NCBI GenBank assembly: GCA_964249755.1
Contig: CAXUDB010000003.1
Coordinates: 372,001 to 436,000 of the forward strand
Source: Ilyomonas sp964249755
GTDB lineage: Bacteria; Bacteroidota; Bacteroidia; Chitinophagales; Chitinophagaceae
Direction of reading: 5' to 3'
Length of the DNA stretch: 64,000 nucleotides
The translations under genes were made by a program, and so were the position numbers. Shown one piece after another: positions 20,003-27,818 of this stretch. How positions within the stretch are numbered: position 1 is the first letter of the stretch; each line of letters begins with the position of its first letter. The notes beneath the pieces are model-generated. The model saw only the letters and a list, made by a program, of their open reading frames with translations. It did no database searches and was not told the DNA's origin.

Positions 20003-20095
20003 GCGTAACTTCTTAAAGGAGGCCTTGCAAGAAAAGAAGTAAAACGCGCAATGTCTCATAGCTAATTCACAAGAGCTAATAATGAAGACATTGCG
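20003..20095. repeat. Two tandem hairpins, right bracket of retron cassette
   Basis: First hairpin: GCGT-A-ACTTCTT (20003-20014) with AAGAAGT-AAA-ACGC (20034-20047). Second: CGCAATGTCT (20047-20056) with AGACATTGCG (20086-20095), with inner CAT/ATG and AGCT/AGCT pairs. The second shares AATGTCT, CAT and RGCTAA in the same order with the left palindrome at 16910-16959. They may act as terminators or as recombination or boundary sites. Confidence 0.7.
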
Positions 20096-20196
20096 GCGAA
20101 GGAACAGAGATATTATTTTTAGTTGTGTTTATCTTCTGCGCATTACATTAGCGAAATAAAACCTAATCTTTATTTCCCATTCAGTTCAATTCTATT

Positions 20197-21126
20197 ATGA
20201 GTGCCCAATTTGCCAGATTACTACTTAATCAACCTCAAGTAAATCAATTTCTTTCTATCTCATTAGGCGTGAATTTGGATGATTATCCAGATATTGAATA
20301 TGCAATCATTGAAAGCGAAAAAGGTATAATTGATGGACTTCAAAGTCCCACGTTGACATCAAAGGATTATAGGGACAGAAAATACACAGACCATAGTGTG
20401 CGAATACAATTACGCAAGCAAATTGTTGATGAACTTTTCTCCCAATTTCTACTTGAGAATGATGATGATCTAAGATTGGGCATTGGCGGTGCAATTCCTA
20501 GACAAATTCAGAAAAACAAGCAAGCTTATTTTTTGATAGGGCTCCCTGCATCGGGAAAATCATCTGTTGCAACTGCTATTGCAAATACTTTTGGAGCTAT
20601 TATTTTGGATTCAGACTTTGCCAAACGTAAACTGCCAGAATTCGCTAAATATGATTGGGGTGCTTCTGTTGTTCATGCGGAATCTTCACAAATCGTATTT
20701 GGTAGCAACACACCTATCGGTTATACTTCTCTGTATGAAATGGCAGTCTCAGCTAATTTCAATGTTGTTATACCTAAAATTGGAGATGAACCAGAGGATA
20801 TTATTGAACGCTGCAGGGATTTAAAACAATTAGGATATACAGTTCACCTGACTTTAGTGTATCTACCTAAAGAGAAATCGACCAGACGTGCTTTGAAGCG
20901 TTTTCATAAATCTAAAAGGTATGTACCGCTTGCAAGGATTTTTGACGTATATGGTAACAATCCTGCCTTAACTTATTTTCTTTTTAAGAACCGGCAAGTA
21001 GATTATATAGATACTTATGGAGTTATTAAGAGTGATGTTCCGGAAGGAGCAGTATTTGTATGTACAGATTTACAAGGAGATAATCCCGCTAATTTATATC
21101 AAGAAGAAAAAAATTCTTTAATTTAG
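20197..21126 (+). CDS. Zeta-toxin-like P-loop kinase
   Basis: 309 residues. The first 100 have no recognised domain. A Walker A motif follows (FLIGLPASGKSSVA, residues about 110-123), then GAIILDSDFAKRKLPEF, the Asp-containing motif seen after the P-loop in zeta/PezT-type kinases, and a C-terminal Arg/Lys-rich segment (STRRALKRFHKSKRY) like a lid. Zeta toxins phosphorylate UDP-sugar precursors or act on other small substrates. A 64-aa ORF follows after 7 bases and could be the antitoxin. The N-terminal extension could alternatively carry self-inhibition. Confidence 0.75.
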   Translation: MSAQFARLLLNQPQVNQFLSISLGVNLDDYPDIEYAIIESEKGIIDGLQSPTLTSKDYRDRKYTDHSVRIQLRKQIVDELFSQFLLENDDDLRLGIGGAIPRQIQKNKQAYFLIGLPASGKSSVATAIANTFGAIILDSDFAKRKLPEFAKYDWGASVVHAESSQIVFGSNTPIGYTSLYEMAVSANFNVVIPKIGDEPEDIIERCRDLKQLGYTVHLTLVYLPKEKSTRRALKRFHKSKRYVPLARIFDVYGNNPALTYFLFKNRQVDYIDTYGVIKSDVPEGAVFVCTDLQGDNPANLYQEEKNSLI

Positions 21127-21133
21127 CCCTGTT

Positions 21134-21328
21134 ATGAAAAAATCGCGTCTTAAAACAAGTTCTTCTAAAATTTCACTAAGAGATTCAGCATCTAATAGTA
21201 AAGCTGCGTCCTCTAGATCAGATGATTACGAAGCTCGTTATGTGTCGGCAATGAGACTTTTGCATCAAGTGAACCAAGCTGAATTAAGCGCTGTCAAAGC
21301 AACAACAGAAAGACTCGCAAGTAGATAG
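21134..21328 (+). CDS. 64-aa partner of zeta-like kinase, possible antitoxin
   Basis: The first 30 residues are Ser/Lys-rich and probably disordered; the rest is one helix (YEARYVSAMRLLHQVNQAEL). It starts 7 bases after the zeta-like gene, so it is co-transcribed. No family is recognised. Its stop lies 3 bases from the stop of the converging Argonaute operon, leaving no room for a terminator. Confidence 0.55.
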   Translation: MKKSRLKTSSSKISLRDSASNSKAASSRSDDYEARYVSAMRLLHQVNQAELSAVKATTERLASR

Positions 21329-21331
21329 AAT

Positions 21332-22474
21332 TTAATTAGCCTTTAATTGACTCATTTGTTCCCTTTCCCACAAGTGAAACTCTTCAGGGTTTTCCCAGTA
21401 AGTTTTCCATCCTTCGCTAAGCGTTCTGTATATTTTGCTTCCTTCTACTCCTTTAGCTGCCAAAGTTATTTTTAATGCTTTTGTTCCTTGCAAGCAGTGT
21501 TGAGCAATACTTTGTAAAAGTTTGCTTGGGAAAGCTATAGTATATTCATCTTCGGGAGGCTTTACTGATATAATCCTTTTAAACTCTTCCCAGTTGTGTT
21601 TGATTACCTCTACATCCTGATGAAAGCCAAGCAAACTGAGACCATTAAAAATGACGCTCATTCTGGCATCGTTGGGTGGATGTTCGGTTTTTTGAAAAGG
21701 AGAAAGATTATAAATATTCCAGGACATTTTAGCACACATATGAATGTATGACCAGGCATACGCAGGGCCTAAAGTAAATACTGCAAATAAATCGCAAAAA
21801 AATTCAACACTCCAGCTTTCTATCCAAGACTCTTTCCAGATACTAAGTGAATCAAAATAGTCGGCATTTACTTTATTTAAAGCTCTGCGTTTAATCTCAG
21901 TATCAAAGTGATGTATAACTTCGAGATTAAACCTGCCCAATGAATCTTTAAAACCTTTCAATAATGGATTATTATCTATCGAAAGTAAAGGATGTCCTAA
22001 CTCATGATATATGTCAGGTATATGCAGCAAAAAATCAGATTCTAATAAAGGAATACAGATTAAATTATAATGAGGATAAATTTGATAATAATTTTGCGAT
22101 AGACAAGAAGCAATGGGAGGAGATAAGGGATAATTTATTTCATAACAGATATCATAAACAAGTTTAGTAATTGAATCATCATCCTGCGATTTTCTACTGA
22201 TAGCTGCTACTACTATGTTTTCAATTTCAGACAGTTGACCAGACAATTGTTTAAAGGCTGAAAATTTCTGTCGCAAATTTTCACTAATGCTATAATAGCT
22301 GCTATCCTCTAGTAGAAATTCCAATTCTCCAATAATCTTATCAATTTCGTTATTGGCAGTTGTTACTAAAGGAGGAAAAAAAAATCCCAAATCTTTCGCT
22401 CTTGGAATTTTTGTTTTTAGAGTTTTCCCTTTTTCTATGCTTTCTAAAATAGCGCCATTAATATATTCTTCCAC
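21332..22474 (-). CDS. HELGH metalloprotease-like protein, last gene of Argonaute operon
   Basis: 380 residues. An HExxH zinc motif is clear (IYHELGHPLL, H157-E158-H161), followed about 63 residues later by WSVEFFCDLFAVFTLGPAYA (E224, D228), the glutamate/aspartate arrangement seen in gluzincin-like peptidases. The N-terminal 110 residues are helical. No transmembrane segment or signal peptide is seen, so it is probably cytoplasmic. It starts with GTG, with a strong ribosome site (AGGAGG, 4 bases upstream) lying inside the end of the 122-aa gene, so the two are coupled. Its link to Argonaute is by operon only. It may be an effector that cleaves host protein; this is inference. Confidence 0.7.
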   Translation of the reverse strand: MEEYINGAILESIEKGKTLKTKIPRAKDLGFFFPPLVTTANNEIDKIIGELEFLLEDSSYYSISENLRQKFSAFKQLSGQLSEIENIVVAAISRKSQDDDSITKLVYDICYEINYPLSPPIASCLSQNYYQIYPHYNLICIPLLESDFLLHIPDIYHELGHPLLSIDNNPLLKGFKDSLGRFNLEVIHHFDTEIKRRALNKVNADYFDSLSIWKESWIESWSVEFFCDLFAVFTLGPAYAWSYIHMCAKMSWNIYNLSPFQKTEHPPNDARMSVIFNGLSLLGFHQDVEVIKHNWEEFKRIISVKPPEDEYTIAFPSKLLQSIAQHCLQGTKALKITLAAKGVEGSKIYRTLSEGWKTYWENPEEFHLWEREQMSQLKAN

Positions 22475-22843
22475 TTATCCTCCTTTTAATACAGACAGTG
22501 AAGAAAAATGTTCATTATCAAGTGCTTCTATTATCAGTCCGAGATTACCATAAGCAGCTTTGAAATTATCATTGCTTAAGTTGTCAATTACCAAACTAAA
22601 AAAAACAGAAGGCTTATGATTCTTTGCACGAAGCTTTCTCTCGACAATGCTTGAAAGAATTTGAAAATTAGGGTCAATATTGTCTTCACTTCGCAACTTT
22701 AAAAAGAAATCCAGAACATCTTCTTTGCCGGAAATCAAATTGCTAGAATGCAAAGTGTTTGATTTTGCGATAAAATCATTTAATATCCTAAGGTACTTTC
22801 CCGTTAGCCGGTACATGTTCGAGTGTAAACCAACATTGCTCAT
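22475..22843 (-). CDS. 122-aa unknown protein in Argonaute operon
   Basis: Small, helical, with an amphipathic stretch (YRLTGKYLRILNDFIAKS) and a C-terminal LGLIIEAL region. No motif or family is recognised. It starts 3 bases after the Argonaute stop and its stop abuts the GTG of the HELGH gene. Its last codons encode LKGG and carry the ribosome site for the next gene. The tight packing suggests a subunit or an inhibitor/partner of the HELGH protein. Confidence 0.75.
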   Translation of the reverse strand: MSNVGLHSNMYRLTGKYLRILNDFIAKSNTLHSSNLISGKEDVLDFFLKLRSEDNIDPNFQILSSIVERKLRAKNHKPSVFFSLVIDNLSNDNFKAAYGNLGLIIEALDNEHFSSLSVLKGG

Positions 22844-22846
22844 AAA

Positions 22847-25267
22847 CTAATATTCGGCGTTCGTAAATTTTATAATATCCAGTGCATCAGAATTAAACTC
22901 ACTTCCAAGTGTGTTAATTCGTCTATCGGTCATACTGATAGTGATGGGATTTCTTGCACAACCATCCGGCTTCGTGTACGTCAATGAAGACAAGAAATAG
23001 ATATCTTCCAAAACCCCGTCAAATTCATATTTGTCTCCTTCATATTTTATATACAAAGGAACTGCAGTACCATTTCGTAAAAATTCACGTCCTGTGGTAC
23101 ATAAGAATGCTTCATTGTCATTTAATTTCACTACAGAACCAATCTGCGGATTCAACACTTTTCCGTTATCCTGTTCAAATACGATTGGATCAAATTCCTC
23201 TATTACATCAAAAAGTCTGAAAGGAATTATGGATGTTTTTGGAATTTCCACTATGCCTACCCGAACATTAGTGGTAACTATTCCCCTATCCTTCAAAATT
23301 TGTATAGCTTGTGAAATGCCAGTTTTCTCTGATTGAAATATTCTGCCATCGCGATGAAAAACAATCGAAGAAAATATTTGATTAAGTTCATTGCTCAAGT
23401 CAGTAATATTTTTCACTAATACCTTTACTATTTGTATCGTTGTCAGTTTTTCTTTATTACCGGATTCATCTAAGCGGGTAAGAATGTTTTTACAGTTTCT
23501 ATCGACAAACGTAAAACCGGCTAAATGCTTTTTTACATCTATACCGATGGTAAGATCTGCATGAAGCGGGGTTTTCAAAACAAACGGCCATCTTTCATTA
23601 TTCAGCAACACTTGATTTATGGCTACTCCTTTTACATAGCCTGAATACATCGGTCTTTTATCTCCTTTGATATGATATTTAGATAAGCCATTGTCAGAAC
23701 TGGAATAGTAGCATTCATTTAGAGTATTCGCATGTATTATACTAGCGTTGATTGCCATATCAAGACATTCATAAACAACTAAGGCAGCTAAATCATCATG
23801 CTTTCGTTTGTCCTTTACAATCTCTGCTGGCAACATTACAACAGCATAACCTTGAAAGTTTTTATTCCTTTCAGCTTTAATTTTTGATGTGATTTCAAAA
23901 CCTATCTCACTAGAGTCTTTCTTATTTCTGTCGTCGTATGTAATGATAGACGGTTTCCACCCTTGTTCTGTTGGATGCATTTTGTTCACCAGTGTTATCA
24001 AATCTTTCAAGAAATATTCACTGCTGCCGAATGTATTGTATATCGTTTCTGGCAATACCAAATATTGTTTTTCGAAAGCCGCGGTTGTATAAAATCCACC
24101 ATCTTCTCTCTCCAACATAGAAGTTCTGAGTCTTCCTAGTTGCTCTATCGCTACAGGTATAGCACCGGGACTGTTTTTTACGCTTATAATTTTATTGTTC
24201 CCAAATTCAATGTCTGGCAAGTCAAGAATCCGGCGATCTATTTTTAAGGGCGCTTTTGAGACTTCCAACAGAATATTTCCAAATGCTATGGACTTCAAAT
24301 ATCTGTTTCGTACAATTCTTATGGATCGCCTTCTGCCAAATGGGTTGATGATAGATAGTTTATGCAATTTACCTACTTCAACTTCTTCCGTATCATAAAC
24401 TTTATAGCAAAGAGCAGCGGGAATACTTCTTTCATCACCAGAGTTTGTTTTATACATTATAGCAGTAGCATCGTCGGGGATGGCTGCTACTTCCGCTGGC
24501 ATCCCTTTTTTAAACTTATCGTGTATATCTTCTATTACACTTACCCTTTTATTATCTTCCTGCCTTATAAACTTAGATTGCGAGACATTCAGATCATTTA
24601 CCTCTAAGGGTTTTACTTCGTACCATCTGATTCCATATTTATAAATCAGATGAGCTTGTCTTAAATTCCAGTTTCTGAATTGTTGTCGTGTTAAATGAGT
24701 CGGTAAAGGCTTTTTTGAAACGTATCTTTTGGTGATGTCAATGCAAATTCCAAACCCACCTTCGGGTAGTTCTATAATTCTCGGAACAAAACCACTGAAT
24801 ACTTCTATAAAGTTGTTACTATCATAAGATTTCTTATCAAAAAAACCACTGCCAGAAGTTGGCTGCCAAAGACCCTCTATTTTGTTTAGCTCAGTTTGAA
24901 CATCAAACTGCAGAAATCTGATAATAATAGGCTTGGTTTCAGATGTATAGTTTTTGAAGTCAAGATGAATAACATTGCCATTGCTTTTAAAGTAAATGAC
25001 AACACCTTTTTTGACGCTGTATTCACTTGGTATCTTGCTTACTATTTCTTTATTTTCCCTAACAACCAGATACGCCTTATCCTGTTTGTGAATAATTGTA
25101 ATTGGATGCTTCAATGAGAAGGATAAGCTCTTGATTATATACTGAAGATTACTTTCATACTCTTCATCAGATTTGTGAAGTCCAACTATCTCGTAAAGAA
25201 GATAGTTGTCGGAAAGACTATCTAAATTAGTTATCGGAAAAACTCCTGTTTCGTATTTGCTGTTCAT
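22847..25267 (-). CDS. Long prokaryotic Argonaute (PIWI protein)
   Basis: 806 residues, full length for a long pAgo. The PIWI domain fills the C-terminal 240 residues: TIGIDVKKHLAGFTF (D577), a Glu-finger region RLDESGNKEKL (E601 or E606), SIVFHRDGRIFQSE (D640), then FLSSLTYTKPDG and ITISMTDRRIN (D781). Spacing 577-640-781 resembles catalytic pAgos, so a DEDD tetrad is probably intact. A MID-like region lies about 430-560. Residues 130-350 hold an N/L1/PAZ-like part (VFSGFVPRIIELP). The ATG is 41 bases inside the end of the Cas4-like gene, so translation is coupled. Guide and target type cannot be read from the sequence; some Bacteroidota pAgos use DNA guides on RNA. Confidence 0.88.
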   Translation of the reverse strand: MNSKYETGVFPITNLDSLSDNYLLYEIVGLHKSDEEYESNLQYIIKSLSFSLKHPITIIHKQDKAYLVVRENKEIVSKIPSEYSVKKGVVIYFKSNGNVIHLDFKNYTSETKPIIIRFLQFDVQTELNKIEGLWQPTSGSGFFDKKSYDSNNFIEVFSGFVPRIIELPEGGFGICIDITKRYVSKKPLPTHLTRQQFRNWNLRQAHLIYKYGIRWYEVKPLEVNDLNVSQSKFIRQEDNKRVSVIEDIHDKFKKGMPAEVAAIPDDATAIMYKTNSGDERSIPAALCYKVYDTEEVEVGKLHKLSIINPFGRRRSIRIVRNRYLKSIAFGNILLEVSKAPLKIDRRILDLPDIEFGNNKIISVKNSPGAIPVAIEQLGRLRTSMLEREDGGFYTTAAFEKQYLVLPETIYNTFGSSEYFLKDLITLVNKMHPTEQGWKPSIITYDDRNKKDSSEIGFEITSKIKAERNKNFQGYAVVMLPAEIVKDKRKHDDLAALVVYECLDMAINASIIHANTLNECYYSSSDNGLSKYHIKGDKRPMYSGYVKGVAINQVLLNNERWPFVLKTPLHADLTIGIDVKKHLAGFTFVDRNCKNILTRLDESGNKEKLTTIQIVKVLVKNITDLSNELNQIFSSIVFHRDGRIFQSEKTGISQAIQILKDRGIVTTNVRVGIVEIPKTSIIPFRLFDVIEEFDPIVFEQDNGKVLNPQIGSVVKLNDNEAFLCTTGREFLRNGTAVPLYIKYEGDKYEFDGVLEDIYFLSSLTYTKPDGCARNPITISMTDRRINTLGSEFNSDALDIIKFTNAEY

Positions 25268-26204
25268 GATATTTACATACTTTTTGGAATGGACAACTAA
25301 AACATACCTCGGGGAAATTCGCAGTTTCGAACATCTCGGGCTGTAAATCTTGATATTTTTTCAACCTCATTGTCATGTATATCTCAAGTGTACTGCTTGA
25401 AATGTATTCTTTAAGATCATCTATTGCCTGATCAGATATAGAGTAATGCCTCTGGTTAATATCATCACGCAGCAATTGATACTCTGTTAACTTGTAAGAG
25501 AGTAATGAATAACAGGTTTGATCTGTTGGAAAATCCCGGTGAGGTTTAGTTTGAATGGCTTTGTGCAACCCAATCGCATAGGATAAAAGTTGTTGATCGT
25601 ATGTTTTCACTCCAAAAGTATGCACCTTCCAATCAAAAATGTGAGGAGCCCTATCTTTAAAAAAAGCCACCAAATCGGGGATAGCACGAACAGTGAACGA
25701 ATTAAGCTTGTAGGTAAATATTCGTTGCGTAATTAAATGTGATGCCGACTGCAAATACTTAATCAGCTCCTTATTGTTGAGAAAACCTGTGATGGCATGT
25801 ACCATATCATTTTGAAGACGCTCTAACTCTTCATTTGAGACGATTAATCCAAACTCGTAAGGAATCAAGGCGGCAAATACTTTTTTATCTACAGTTTGAA
25901 TATCTTCATTCCAGTATCTCTTCGATTGTGCATATTCAAGCTGATTACGAAATTCTTTTAATGATTCATTGATGTAATAGTTTTCATTTAATGCAAATTT
26001 TTTAGCAATGCCATAAATGATTCGCCCGATGGTTCGGTCAATGATGCTCCCGCGCCATGCGTCTAAAGTTTGCAACTTTGAAAGAGTAGTTATAGCTACC
26101 CTATCTGAATCGCGCTTTGCTAAACTATTGGCTACAATGTTGTCATAGTACCATTGTCGCGGGCATGCTTTAAATTGGCTTCCACCTGTCCAAGACCAAA
26201 TCAT
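25227..26204 (-). CDS. Cas4/RecB-like PD-(D/E)XK nuclease with Fe-S cysteines
   Basis: 325 residues. The N-terminal Cys (QFKACPRQWYYD, C14) and the C-terminal cluster CFSCPFQKVC (C301, C304, C310) make the four-cysteine Fe-S pattern of Cas4/AddB-type nucleases. Nuclease motifs are IPD (D177), DWK (191-193) and QLLSY (205-209, QxxxY). The usual first-motif His is replaced: the segment reads WRGSIIDRTIG. Its start ATG overlaps the regulator's TGA (ATGA), and its end overlaps the Argonaute start. The products probably act together, for example to make guides or destroy targeted DNA. There are no CRISPR repeats or cas1/cas2 nearby, so this is not CRISPR Cas4. Confidence 0.88.
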   Translation of the reverse strand: MIWSWTGGSQFKACPRQWYYDNIVANSLAKRDSDRVAITTLSKLQTLDAWRGSIIDRTIGRIIYGIAKKFALNENYYINESLKEFRNQLEYAQSKRYWNEDIQTVDKKVFAALIPYEFGLIVSNEELERLQNDMVHAITGFLNNKELIKYLQSASHLITQRIFTYKLNSFTVRAIPDLVAFFKDRAPHIFDWKVHTFGVKTYDQQLLSYAIGLHKAIQTKPHRDFPTDQTCYSLLSYKLTEYQLLRDDINQRHYSISDQAIDDLKEYISSSTLEIYMTMRLKKYQDLQPEMFETANFPEVCFSCPFQKVCKYHEQQIRNRSFSDN

Positions 26205-26536
26205 TTTCTTTTGCGAATAAACTTTAAATAATTGATCAGTTCCAACTCCTCTTCATCGGTAATATGACCTACCTTATCTGAAATCTTATTATAGGCTTTA
26301 TTGCTAGATGATTGACTTTGTGGAACTGGATAACCTACTTTTCGCATTAACTGTTCATACTTTACACCATAGAGCTCTGCTAATTTATTAAGAATTGCAG
26401 GCGAAGGCTGTTTTATTTTCTCTGACTCGAGTTGGCTTAAATAAGCATTTGAAATTTCAGTCTTCTTTTCGACCTCTCGTAAAGTAAGATTAGCTGCTTC
26501 CCTTAATGATTTGAAATAAGCCCCATATTTTTCCAT
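26201..26536 (-). CDS. XRE-family regulator, first gene of Argonaute operon
   Basis: 111 residues from the ATG at 26536 (an in-frame start at 26599 is upstream of the likely promoter). The HTH occupies residues about 1-60: YFKSLREAANLTLREVEKK, NAYLSQLESEK, and PSPAILNKLAEL. The tail (EEELELINYLKFIRKRK) may help oligomerise. It is coupled to the Cas4-like gene by ATGA overlap. It is likely an autorepressor that keeps the operon low until infection; this is inference. Confidence 0.88.
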   Translation of the reverse strand: MEKYGAYFKSLREAANLTLREVEKKTEISNAYLSQLESEKIKQPSPAILNKLAELYGVKYEQLMRKVGYPVPQSQSSSNKAYNKISDKVGHITDEEELELINYLKFIRKRK

Positions 26537-26564
26537 CTCGATAATCTCTATTAAATATTCATTG

Positions 26565-26596
26565 CAAATATAATTAGCCTTGCTAAATATATCAAG
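26565..26596 (-). promoter_or_regulatory. Candidate promoter of the Argonaute operon
   Basis: On the minus strand a TATATTTG box (26565-26572) sits 20 bases after a CTTG (-33-like, 26593-26596). Transcription would start near 26558, 22 bases before the ATG at 26536. Confidence 0.55.
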
Positions 26597-26624
26597 CAAA
26601 CTATTTTTGAAATACTACTAAAAG

Positions 26625-26650
26625 AATAGGGCTTTCAGTGAAGCCCTATT
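26625..26650 (-). terminator. Hairpin terminator after the minus-strand regulator gene
   Basis: Perfect 10-bp stem AATAGGGCTT (26625-26634) and AAGCCCTATT (26641-26650), 6-base loop. On the minus strand it is followed by TCTTTT. It ends the 26721-27095 gene and shields the Argonaute promoter. Confidence 0.75.
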
Positions 26651-26720
26651 AAAATCTTTGTCATTAGGAAGCTATGAATAGCTTAGCCGCTGATGAGACA
26701 AAAGTAATTTATTAAAACAT

Positions 26721-27095
26721 TTACGGTTTCTTTTTCGTTTCCTCTGTTAAAGCCATATATTTTTCCATTAACAAAGAATATTTTCTATACAAGATAGATA
26801 GCTCAGCAAGAGCTTCTTCCAAGGTTTCCGGCTGCTTTGCACTAATCTTATAAACAGCAGGGTCATCAGACAGTATTTGCTTCAGTTGTGGCACCTCTTC
26901 TGAAAAATCATGATCTATAGCTTCTCCATAAGCTAACAGAATGGGCAAAGCCAAGTTTGGCTTTTGAATATGTTTATAATATGATGCTCTCACATATTTA
27001 GCCCGCTTGGTAACCGCTTTGATACTCATACCGCTGGCATCGACTGCGGCCTGTAATATTTTGCCTATATGTATATCGTTTGTCTCCTTTTCCAA
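26721..27095 (-). CDS. XRE-like regulator with C-terminal coiled coil
   Basis: 124 residues. Residues about 8-70 look HTH-like (IGKILQAAVDASGMSIKAV, then RAKYVRASYYKHIQKPN). The C-terminal 45 residues are a leucine-rich helix (LEEALAELSILYRKYSLLMEK), fit for dimerisation. It is separate from the Argonaute operon (terminator at 26625-26650) and diverges from a plus-strand promoter at 27163-27194, which it may control. Such small regulators are common in Bacteroidota accessory regions. Confidence 0.7.
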   Translation of the reverse strand: MEKETNDIHIGKILQAAVDASGMSIKAVTKRAKYVRASYYKHIQKPNLALPILLAYGEAIDHDFSEEVPQLKQILSDDPAVYKISAKQPETLEEALAELSILYRKYSLLMEKYMALTEETKKKP

Positions 27096-27162
27096 AGCTG
27101 GCTAAAGGAACAGACATATCTGTAAAAATATGTGTCTTATAATTGTCTACTTTTTGTTTTAA

Positions 27163-27194
27163 TTTGTCTATTATTTTACAAATGTGTATATTTG
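27163..27194 (+). promoter_or_regulatory. Good Bacteroidota promoter with no protein gene behind it
   Basis: TTTG (27163-27166), 20 bases, then TATATTTG (27187-27194), close to the TTTG-N19-TAnnTTTG consensus. The only frame just behind it is an 11-codon MKKRFFTIVAT peptide near 27210, ending TAA. The transcript would carry the nested structure at 27285-27377. Confidence 0.6.
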
Positions 27195-27284
27195 TGAAAA
27201 CTTGATACAATGAAAAAAAGATTTTTTACTATTGTTGCTACATAAAATATTGTTGAGCACTTCACTTTGAGTCTTGTATAGAAA

Positions 27285-27377
27285 ACTGGCACTTTTCACA
27301 CGGAGACAAGGCAATAAGTTGAATGCTCACGCTTACGGGCGTGGGCGTAGAACTTACTTGTCTCCGGGTATGCCAGT
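27285..27377 (+). ncRNA. 93-nt nested hairpin, candidate structured RNA
   Basis: Four nested pairings lie in one element: ACTGGCA (27285-27291) with TGCCAGT (27371-27377); GGAGACAAG (27302-27310) with CTTGTCTCC (27357-27365); TAAGTT (27315-27320) with AACTTA (27351-27356); GCTCACGC (27325-27332) with GCGTGGGC (27339-27346, one G-T pair). It lies about 90 bases after the promoter at 27163-27194. No known RNA family is recognised. As DNA it could also be a boundary or transposon-end-like structure. Confidence 0.6.
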
Positions 27378-27491
27378 ACCTCTATACTGTAAGTCGAAAC
27401 CTGCGCCTTTCTTTTTTCTTCCCATTCCTCCGCAGCTTCTTACCCTAGACTCAGCCGTTTTTAATACTTATCATCGTTAAAGCTGCTGACC

Positions 27492-27818
27492 ATGGCTGCA
27501 CGCCTTTTTCAAAACCATCGCCCATTTAAGTCAACTTCAAGAACAAAAGCTGTTACATCGGTTCCTTCCCCAGGTAGAATGGATGAACTTTCTCAACCCG
27601 AGTATCATGCCCTCCTGCACCAAACCATTTTATCCAACCTTCCTTACTATACCGCGTTAGCCCGGTACCGCCACCTGCGAAGAAGGGCGTCTGAAGGCAG
27701 GCTGCGGGATGGAGGAACGATCTGGCGGAAGAATCTGCGGATGTATTTCCGGATGACGGAGAGCGGGTTGTGTTTGCTGCGGACGCAGTATGCGAAGAAA
27801 CCAAAGAACCCTGTGTAG
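27492..27818 (+). CDS. Doubtful 108-aa ORF
   Basis: Basic protein rich in Arg/Leu/Tyr with no recognised domain. The DNA composition shifts toward GC here, as in the region to the right. Its stop lies inside the left arm of the palindrome at 27811-27848. It may be a real short gene, a decayed remnant or a chance frame. Confidence 0.3.
   Translation: MAARLFQNHRPFKSTSRTKAVTSVPSPGRMDELSQPEYHALLHQTILSNLPYYTALARYRHLRRRASEGRLRDGGTIWRKNLRMYFRMTESGLCLLRTQYAKKPKNPV

Noticed and set aside
16910..20095. Integron attC sites at the two palindromes
   Set aside because: They lack the RYYYAAC/GTTRRRY end boxes and no integrase is in the window.
15600..27400. CRISPR locus suggested by Cas4-like and HNH motifs
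   Set aside because: No direct repeats with spacers and no cas1, cas2 or cas9 body were seen. The HNH is a remnant and the Cas4-like gene belongs to the Argonaute operon.
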